Shown: positions 58,590 to 64,000 of the stretch, piece by piece
Position numbering within the stretch: the stretch's first letter is position 1
Layout of the letters: every line of letters begins with the position of its first letter
Source: Paenibacillus sp. 32352
GTDB lineage: Bacteria; Bacillota; Bacilli; Paenibacillales; NBRC-103111
Length of the DNA stretch: 64,000 nucleotides
Direction of reading: 5' to 3'
NCBI RefSeq assembly: GCF_002042965.1
Contig: NZ_MZNT01000005.1
Location: 186,001 to 250,000 of the forward strand
The notes under the pieces: model-generated
The model's database searches: none
The model's input: the letters and a program-made list of their open reading frames with translations, nothing else
What the model was told of the DNA's origin: nothing
Made by a program: the position numbers and the translations under genes

Positions 58590-60281
58590 TTATTGTAGAT
58601 GAAGTGCTCTCGTATAAGCAGATTGAACAAATTCAACAATGGGCTCCGGCTGCTCCAGGCTGTGAGGATGATGCCCGACACCGGGCTTCAGGATCACCTG
58701 CGGCTGACCGCCGAGCTGGCTCAGCTTTCTCTCGAACACCGCCGTATTCTCCTCTAATGGAACCACTTCATCCGCGTCCCCCGCAACAATCAGCATTGGA
58801 ATCCCCGCGTTGGCCAAGATCTCTGCCTTGTCCAGCGGATTGCCTTTAAAAGCTTCTACGGTGGATTCGGTTAAGCCGTATACCGCCAGGCAGTCCTCCC
58901 AGTTTTGGAGTGACCGCTTGCCCTTTCCTCTCCCTCCAGGCCAGCTGGAAATGTCAAGGACAGGCGCGTCCAGGTAAAGCGCCAGGACATCACTCGGATA
59001 AGCGGCCGCATATTGCACCGCATACAGCCCGCCGCGGCTAAAGCCGAACAATGCCGGTTTGTCTCCAAGGCTAAACTGCCCCATAACATAGGTGTGGAAC
59101 CGCCGCATCCGCTCCACAGCTCCGGCACATCCGTACATATGACTGATTCTGTAATAGGCAATATGCCAGCCCTGCTCGAGCAGCGCCCTGTCGGCATAGG
59201 CAAAAGCGCCAAAAAATTCCGTTCTCCATATCCAAGGCTGTCCGGCGGCAGCGGCTTTCGGCTCAATGATGATGGCCTCCCGCCCTTCGAAGACAGTATC
59301 CGTACGCCGGTATCCTTTCCACTCGGAAAAGGTCTTCAGGTGAACCCTGTTGTACTCAGTTACGGCGCCTCGGATCTGCAAATCCAGCTCCGCTGCTCTA
59401 GCGAGAGCTTCAGCCAATGGAAGCGCCTGCGTTTTGTTGGGATTCGTATGGCCAACATGCTCCTTCCAGCTTGCACTCAGCATGCGGTGACGTTCAAGGA
59501 CCAGCCTGAACCATTGAGGTTGCTCGCTTTCCGGCTGTGATACATACTCCGGTACCCGCTCCAATGTAATATTGAATAAACGGCCCAGCAAGGTTCGGGC
59601 AATAACCCAATGTCCCCTTGCATTCGGATGAATGCCGTCTCCGGAAGAATAATCCGGATTCTGCGCATGAGCCTGCTCAAAATCCTTGGCCAACGGATCA
59701 TAAATATTAACGACTGCATCCACTTCGTCCTGAAGAGTCAGGCACCATTCCGCATACGCTTTCAAAACATCATTATACTTGACATAAGGGTTTTTCCAGC
59801 TATAGGAAGAGGCTGCTTCCTCCCCGACAGGCTGTTCCGCCAATTCCCGTTTGATCGATTTGACATCGAATGGAGGCGGCGTCATCACAATAGCCTTGGC
59901 ACCGGCCTGCTTGATCTTATGTACCAGCGACAGCATCCCGCTCCGATACGCTGCAAAGCGGTCCTCCGATAAGGGATGGTAGATGCCGTCATTCATCCCG
60001 TAGCAAGCGACAACCCAATCCGGTCGGCTCTCTCTAAGCGCAGCTTCTATTCGCTCATGAATACAAGGCCGAGGAAACGGATGCTCCGGCTCGCTAAGTC
60101 CTGAAGCGGTTTCACTGCTGACGCCAAGATTGATGAATGTCAGGTGTTGCTCCGGCATATACTGGGCAAAATAAGCGTGTAAAAACGCAATATATCGTCC
60201 GTTATCGGTTATGCTGTCCCCCAAAAAGGCGATCCTGAGGGAGCGAGGCACAGCCCCATCCTTAAGAAATATAGTCCCCAT
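58590..60281 (-). CDS. Fusion of a GDSL/SGNH esterase and an alpha/beta hydrolase
   Basis: 563 residues, two hydrolase domains. Residues about 1-240 are SGNH: block I IAFLGDSITDNGRY, the Asn block CYGMNDGIYHP, and block V GDGIHPNARGH with Asp and His. Residues about 290-560 are an alpha/beta hydrolase: nucleophile elbow GFSRGGLYAV, acid in AGDADEVVP, and His in GVGHHPHSLEQP. No signal peptide, so cytoplasmic. It probably removes acyl or acetyl groups from sugars, fitting the plant-polysaccharide setting. GGGAGG lies 11 bases before the ATG. Single gene. Confidence 0.88.
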   Translation of the reverse strand: MGTIFLKDGAVPRSLRIAFLGDSITDNGRYIAFLHAYFAQYMPEQHLTFINLGVSSETASGLSEPEHPFPRPCIHERIEAALRESRPDWVVACYGMNDGIYHPLSEDRFAAYRSGMLSLVHKIKQAGAKAIVMTPPPFDVKSIKRELAEQPVGEEAASSYSWKNPYVKYNDVLKAYAEWCLTLQDEVDAVVNIYDPLAKDFEQAHAQNPDYSSGDGIHPNARGHWVIARTLLGRLFNITLERVPEYVSQPESEQPQWFRLVLERHRMLSASWKEHVGHTNPNKTQALPLAEALARAAELDLQIRGAVTEYNRVHLKTFSEWKGYRRTDTVFEGREAIIIEPKAAAAGQPWIWRTEFFGAFAYADRALLEQGWHIAYYRISHMYGCAGAVERMRRFHTYVMGQFSLGDKPALFGFSRGGLYAVQYAAAYPSDVLALYLDAPVLDISSWPGGRGKGKRSLQNWEDCLAVYGLTESTVEAFKGNPLDKAEILANAGIPMLIVAGDADEVVPLEENTAVFERKLSQLGGQPQVILKPGVGHHPHSLEQPEPIVEFVQSAYTRALHLQ

Positions 60282-60450
60282 AGGTAATGAATCCTCCCGT
60301 AATGTAATCGCTCTATTATATCATGTTAACGTGTTCAACTGGCGCTTCTTGGGAATTTAATAAGATTTTATTCGCAGATAGAGGAATTTGAAACAGGAAG
60401 ACCGAATCATCAGAAGCGTTGGGCCAAAATGTAAGGAAAGGGTGCAAACC

Positions 60451-60753
60451 ATGAGTAATGCAAGAATTGCTATGCTTGTAACAGCTTTACTGGAAGGGAT
60501 CTTGGGAATCCCGCTTTTGGGTGGGTCCATTGTCATCGGATTCAGCTACACGCCTTTGTTTGTTATGTTTGTGCTTCATATTATTACCCTCGTGCTGGCT
60601 TTAAAGGAATACAAGGATATCCACGGCAGTATCGCAGGTATCATTACCTCCTGCATCGCATGGATTCCAATTGTAGGCATGATTTGTCATATCCTAACGG
60701 CCATTCTGCTTTTCGTAAGCTACTTCAAATATCAATATGGCAGATGGCGCTGA
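60451..60753 (+). CDS. Small three-helix membrane protein, function unknown
   Basis: 100 residues from the ATG at 60451 (AAAGGGTG upstream). Three helices: IAMLVTALLEGILGIPLLGG, PLFVMFVLHIITLVLALKE and GIITSCIAWIPIVGMICHIL, then a short basic tail. The layout is common in small uncharacterised Firmicute membrane proteins. The reading frame that begins just before its stop (60737-60865) looks partly coding, so the C terminus may have been altered by a frameshift. Confidence 0.7.
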   Translation: MSNARIAMLVTALLEGILGIPLLGGSIVIGFSYTPLFVMFVLHIITLVLALKEYKDIHGSIAGIITSCIAWIPIVGMICHILTAILLFVSYFKYQYGRWR

Positions 60754-60865
60754 GCGCGGAACCACCACAATTGTCGAACGTCCGATTGCCGGAGCGGTCG
60801 CAGTTCCGGCCATACAGCCGGAATCCGAAAGTCCCCTTGCCACATTCTTCTGGGAAAGAAGCTGA
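60737..60865 (+). CDS. Possible 42-residue frame overlapping the end of the small membrane protein
   Basis: An ATG frame, one base out of phase with the upstream gene, encoding MADGAERGTTTIVERPIAGA then VAVPAIQPESESPLATFFWE. Composition looks protein-like. There is no clear ribosome site. It may be the displaced tail of the upstream membrane protein. Beyond it, 60866-61006 holds nothing I can name. Confidence 0.25.
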   Translation: MADGAERGTTTIVERPIAGAVAVPAIQPESESPLATFFWERS

Positions 60866-61006
60866 CAGGCACCATAATACCGGGAATGACCGGCTCCCAG
60901 GCAATCCGACCTTTATCCAATCCAAAACTAGCTTGCTAGCCTATTCTTCCCCTTCGCATGACTTGACTTCCTGGGGAGGTTTGATAGCTCATCTATCTGG
61001 GCAGCA

Positions 61007-62452
61007 TTAGTTCAGCATACTCTTCACTTTCTCCGCAAGAACATCCTTATCCGTGTAGTTATTGTACAGCCGCGAGGACACCTTTACGGAATCCCCAAAG
61101 AAGAACCTCTCGTACAAGCTCTGCCTTCCTGCAAAGGAGCTGGTGCTTAGCTCCCATGCCAGCCGGAACAGGCGTACCTTGAGCTGCGCATCCGTTTCGA
61201 TCCCTTTTAAATATCTTGCTAAATCCGGTCCGATTTCCGACTTGAAATCCTGATCGTTAGGAATCATCACCAGGCCGCTGGCTCCAAGCAGCTGAACAAT
61301 ATCCATTAAGCGCGGAATCACTTTAGGATACAGACAGTTTGCCGCATAGAGAGAGCTTGGATTCGGAAGCATAGTCCCCCATTGATCCGGTTGTGCGAGA
61401 GCCTCTGAAGCAATCAGCAATGCCTTTAAGCTTTCCAGTATCGTCATCACTTCCGCTGCTTTCTCGATAACCTGCGTATAGGCACGGAGCCCGAGTGCCT
61501 GGATAATGGATTCGACAACTCCAAGCATTAATTCCGTCTTGGCGATGCACCTGCAAAGCACTTGATGCGTAGCATGGGTATGGAAATGGCTTTGTTCGAT
61601 AAATTGGTTAAGCACCACCTCATCCCCGTATACAAACACACGATCAAGGGGAACGACGACATGATCCAGCACCACTAACGCATCCATCTCCTCAAACCTG
61701 GAGCTAAGTGGATAATCCGCTTCCGAATCGCCTGCGACCAGACTCTCTCTGCAAATCAATTTGAGGCCCGGCAGGTTATTGGGTATCGCAAAGGCGAAAG
61801 CATGCGGATTCTCTTCGGCAAACGAAGGAAGCGCCGGCGGGAAGATCAGGATTTCATCCGCTGTAGCCCCTTGGGTTGCCAGCAAAAAGGCTCCGCTAAC
61901 TACAAGCCCCTCCTTCGTCTTCTCGATAACCCTCGGGGCATCCGGCTCCTCCAAGGTCCGCAAGAAGCTTGACATTCTTGCCGTTGGCGGGAGGATAAAC
62001 GCATGGGACAGCGTAATATCGTTCTCCCGGCAATACTCATAGTACTTTTTCATGTTCTCGGCATATTGCGGATGGTTCTCCTTCAGCAGATCCGCTGCTG
62101 CGCCGAACGCCATGATGGCGGTATTCATATAATCGGGTGCGCGGCCCAACAATCCGTGATGGCGATCGCACCAAAGCGACATCATGACTCTTCGCCTCTC
62201 CAGATCAGCCTTCGATTCGGGTCTAAGAAAAGATAGCCCTACCGGATCGCCGGATGTCGGAGACGTATAAGTCATCCGTGACCTATATTCGTCCTGTCCC
62301 TGCATGTCGTACAATAAGGCCTGGGTAGCGACAAGTCCGCGAAAAGCAGGATGGCTCGTTATAGGACCCCTCACCTGCTCTCCACGGACCCAAACATGCG
62401 CATTGGATTTATTCAAACGATCGACATACTGCTTTCCGTTCTTGATCGGCAC
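61007..62452 (-). CDS. hpaB: 4-hydroxyphenylacetate 3-monooxygenase oxygenase component (HpaB family)
   Basis: 481 residues from the GTG at 62452 (GAGGAGGTGG upstream), near the usual HpaB length. Family features: VWVRGEQVRGPITSHPAFRG at the start, DRHHGLLGRAPDYMN, the FADH2/substrate region (ENDITLSHAFILPPTARM, SGAFLLATQGATADEILIFP), and HVVVPLDRVFVYGD. The enzyme hydroxylates phenolic rings using FADH2 from a separate reductase (HpaC), not encoded here. It may act on plant phenolics; related enzymes use other phenols, so the substrate is open. No partner genes. Confidence 0.88.
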   Translation of the reverse strand: MPIKNGKQYVDRLNKSNAHVWVRGEQVRGPITSHPAFRGLVATQALLYDMQGQDEYRSRMTYTSPTSGDPVGLSFLRPESKADLERRRVMMSLWCDRHHGLLGRAPDYMNTAIMAFGAAADLLKENHPQYAENMKKYYEYCRENDITLSHAFILPPTARMSSFLRTLEEPDAPRVIEKTKEGLVVSGAFLLATQGATADEILIFPPALPSFAEENPHAFAFAIPNNLPGLKLICRESLVAGDSEADYPLSSRFEEMDALVVLDHVVVPLDRVFVYGDEVVLNQFIEQSHFHTHATHQVLCRCIAKTELMLGVVESIIQALGLRAYTQVIEKAAEVMTILESLKALLIASEALAQPDQWGTMLPNPSSLYAANCLYPKVIPRLMDIVQLLGASGLVMIPNDQDFKSEIGPDLARYLKGIETDAQLKVRLFRLAWELSTSSFAGRQSLYERFFFGDSVKVSSRLYNNYTDKDVLAEKVKSMLN

Positions 62453-62566
62453 AGGAAACCACCTCCTCGGAATTTGATATATCATACGTCACCCTTATCA
62501 GATGGATAGGGCGTCCGCATAGCGGCTCCAAAAAAATAGGATGGGCCCCTACCCTCGAACACAAAA

Positions 62567-62588
62567 ATGCCGGCTTTTCAGCCGGCAT
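62567..62588. terminator. Hairpin after hpaB promoter region (first copy)
   Basis: ATGCCGGCTTTTCAGCCGGCAT, a perfect hairpin. A slightly shorter copy (ACCAGCTTTCAGCCGGCAT, 62794-62812) lies beyond repeat copy D. On the minus strand it is followed by TTTTTGTG, so it would end the GH105 transcript. Confidence 0.75.
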
Positions 62589-62590
62589 CA

Positions 62591-62792
62591 GATTGTTGAG
62601 AAACTCTTTTTTGCGAGAACTTTGCTGCATATGGAGGTGGGGTATGCCTCGGAGGAGTTTACGTCCGCCTTTGAAACCCGTGAAAATACCATTAAATAAA
62701 TCTTATTTCACGGGTTTCAACAGCGGCTGGAGGGGCATACCCCATCGGAATGTATTGGCAATAGTTCAAGCTCTACAGGTTTCTCTACAATC
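62591..62792 (-). repeat. 200-bp palindromic intergenic element, copy D (reverse orientation)
   Basis: Ends GATTGTTGAGAAAC and GTTTCTCTACAATC (one mismatch). Inside, in reverse order relative to copies A-C: GGTGGGGTATGCC, CGGAGGAGTTTACGTCCGCC, the central stem (TTGAAACCCGTGAAA facing TTTCACGGGTTTCAA), GGCTGGAGGGGCATACCCC and TGTATTGGCAATAGTTCAAG. Bracketed by two copies of a GCCGGC hairpin. Confidence 0.88.
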
Positions 62793-62826
62793 TACCAGCT
62801 TTCAGCCGGCATTGTTCCCCTGTTCA

Positions 62827-63858
62827 TTACCACTCTTGCCGCGTCAACAGCGATGACAGGAAGACCAGCGCCAAGCCTTGGCCCCATCCCTGTACCCGTT
62901 TGTACGGAACCCCTTTGTATCCTTCTGCGTCGCGCATGACAGCCGTTCCGGCAGAAACGCCTCTCACCGATCCGTCCTCGTCAATGCGCCCCAATATGCC
63001 TGTAATGGATTTATTGACATACTTGTTGTACATCTTTCCGCTCGAGATCAATGCGGCGGCAATCCCGGCCGAGCCGGATGTTTCCGTGTAGGAGGCCGGA
63101 TCGTTCAGCACCGTATGCCATAGCCCCGAATCCGACTGCAGCCGCACCAGAGCAGCTAGCTGATCCCGTAAGGAGCCTTCAATGACCATAAAGGATGGAT
63201 GGGTCACATGAATTAACTTCAAGGCTCTAGCCATCGTGATCGCCGCCCAGGAATTGCCGCGGGCCCAATAAATACCGGACATATGGCTCTGGGCGAGATT
63301 ATCCCAGCCATGATAATACAGATTGGTCGAAGGGTCCTGCAAAAAGTCTTCATGGCCATGATACTGCTTGATGCCGTCCTCCAAATAATCGCTGCGGTTT
63401 AATAGGGTTCCGATTCGGACCAGGAAGTACCCCGCCATAAACATCGTGTCTACCCAGGCTTGCTCCGGGAAGTTATAGTCCTCGGAATTCACCGTGTGCT
63501 GAAAAATACCGTCTGCAAACCGCTCTGCGTCATTTTTCAGGAAATCCGCCATTTGGATGGCAAAATCCAGGTACTTTTGCTCCCCTGTCGCCTTATACAA
63601 GCTTAGAAGCGAATGACCAATGGAAACTCCGTTTACGGTCAGCTTCGGCAAACCGTCCTCCAGCTGCTCGTCCACCCAAGCCTGCAGCAGCTTGATATAT
63701 TCCTGGTTCCCTGTCGCTTCATAAGCTTCCGCCACACCGTAGAAAGCGACTCCGCCCGGCCAATCCCAGTTAAAATCCATTTGGAATGTGCGGCGAACGA
63801 CACGATCGATCATCGTTCTGATTTCTTGTTCGTCATAAATAAGTGCTGGCATATCCAT
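62827..63858 (-). CDS. Unsaturated glycosyl hydrolase, GH88/GH105 (YteR/YesR-like)
   Basis: 343 residues, an (alpha/alpha)6 barrel. The start MDMPALIYDEQEIRTMIDRV and family blocks DWPGGVAFYGVAEAYEATGN, QAWVDTMFMAGYFLVRIG with the catalytic Asp, YYHGWDN, and SGIYWARGNSWAAI fit YteR/YesR-type unsaturated rhamnogalacturonyl hydrolases. They hydrate the unsaturated galacturonyl end left by pectin lyases. No signal peptide, so it acts on imported disaccharides. GAGGAGGAG precedes the ATG. It follows an ABC permease gene by 67 bases in one operon. Confidence 0.9.
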   Translation of the reverse strand: MDMPALIYDEQEIRTMIDRVVRRTFQMDFNWDWPGGVAFYGVAEAYEATGNQEYIKLLQAWVDEQLEDGLPKLTVNGVSIGHSLLSLYKATGEQKYLDFAIQMADFLKNDAERFADGIFQHTVNSEDYNFPEQAWVDTMFMAGYFLVRIGTLLNRSDYLEDGIKQYHGHEDFLQDPSTNLYYHGWDNLAQSHMSGIYWARGNSWAAITMARALKLIHVTHPSFMVIEGSLRDQLAALVRLQSDSGLWHTVLNDPASYTETSGSAGIAAALISSGKMYNKYVNKSITGILGRIDEDGSVRGVSAGTAVMRDAEGYKGVPYKRVQGWGQGLALVFLSSLLTRQEW

Positions 63859-63878
63859 AACTCCTCCTCTAAGTAGAA

Positions 63879-63906
63879 GAGTCTGCCGGATGCTCCGAAC
63901 AGACTC
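63879..63906. terminator. Hairpin between the ABC permease and GH105 genes
   Basis: GAGTCTG and CAGACTC pair around CCGGATGCTCCGAA, where CCGGA/TCCG can pair too. On the minus strand the T tract is poor (TTCTACTT), so it may only reduce read-through or stabilise the upstream mRNA. Confidence 0.45.
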
Positions 63907-63925
63907 AAGTTTTTTAGACTCATTT

Positions 63926-64000
63926 TTACCCTTTCAAACCACTGGTGCTGATACCCTCGACGATATATTTTTGGAAGATAAAGAACACAATAACGATAGG
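63926..64000 (-). CDS. Carbohydrate ABC transporter permease, C-terminal fragment (cut by window edge)
   Basis: Only the last 24 codons are in the window: PIVIVFFIFQKYIVEGISTS then GLKG and a stop. This is the near-universal C terminus of MalG-type (YtcP/LplC-like) sugar permeases. It precedes the GH105 gene on the same strand, so the importer probably brings in unsaturated rhamnogalacturonan disaccharides for that enzyme. Confidence 0.85.
   Translation of the reverse strand, partial: PIVIVFFIFQKYIVEGISTSGLKG

Noticed and set aside
1-64000. tRNA, rRNA, CRISPR arrays, transposase or phage genes
   Set aside because: Looked for repeats with regular spacing, CCA-ending cloverleafs, conserved rRNA blocks and DDE/tyrosine recombinase proteins; none seen.

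Overview
The window looks like chromosome from a spore-forming, saprophytic Firmicute, most likely Paenibacillus or a close relative. Three things point there. It carries a complete gerPABCDEF spore germination operon and a spoVB-type flippase. Shine-Dalgarno sequences are strong and start codons are often TTG or GTG. Regulation is of Bacillus style, with AraR, GlpP, AdeR and a LexA-type box. No tRNA, rRNA, CRISPR array, transposase or phage gene was seen. Both edges cut through sugar ABC transporter permease genes.

Layout. 1-6.9 kb (minus): a carbohydrate ABC importer (lipoprotein plus permease), an AraC regulator, and an uncharacterised sugar-catabolic set (TIM-barrel isomerase/epimerase, DUF993 aldolase-like protein, Gfo/Idh/MocA dehydrogenase). 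7-14 kb (minus): DinB protein, a lone squalene/phytoene synthase, and araA-araB-araD with araR and an AraR operator. 14-23.7 kb (minus): a glycerophosphodiester/glycerol-3-phosphate block. It has a ugp-like importer with phosphodiesterase, then a HAD phosphatase-glpP-glpD operon with two terminator leaders sharing one 9-base motif, then an MgtC-like protein. 23.7-28.6 kb: beta-lactamase-fold hydrolase, alr, ald and the PucR-type regulator adeR, an alanine module. 28.6-42 kb: mixed housekeeping and accessory genes (phosphatase, MarR-MFS pair, LysM-GH18 glucosaminidase, nucleotidyltransferase, 2-hydroxyacid dehydrogenase, GyrB-like pseudo-ATPase, spoVB, CPBP protease, S51 peptidase, orphan ParB). 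42-46 kb: a secreted Fn3-cohesin-dockerin gene broken by one amber codon behind a LexA-like promoter, a beta-helix surface protein, and greA. 46-54.5 kb: APH-fold kinase, acetyltransferase, long ECF-type sigma factor, aldose epimerase, then the gerP operon with a GerT-like tail and a divergent gerPD paralogue. 54.5-64 kb: heterodimeric ABC exporter, GDSL/alpha-beta hydrolase fusion, small membrane protein, HpaB-like monooxygenase, GH105 hydrolase and the next ABC importer.

The genes suggest life on plant polysaccharide: arabinose, unsaturated rhamnogalacturonan disaccharides, several sugar importers, and phospholipid-derived glycerophosphodiesters feeding GlpD.

The most unusual feature is an intergenic repeat of about 200 bp present four times (4052-4251, 6895-7088, 58358-58553, 62591-62792). 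It folds as one long interrupted palindrome. Its conserved blocks are the same in every copy, but its end stems and, in one copy, its central stem have different sequence with pairing kept. Every copy is bracketed by two copies of a short hairpin specific to that locus, usually a terminator. I do not recognise this family.
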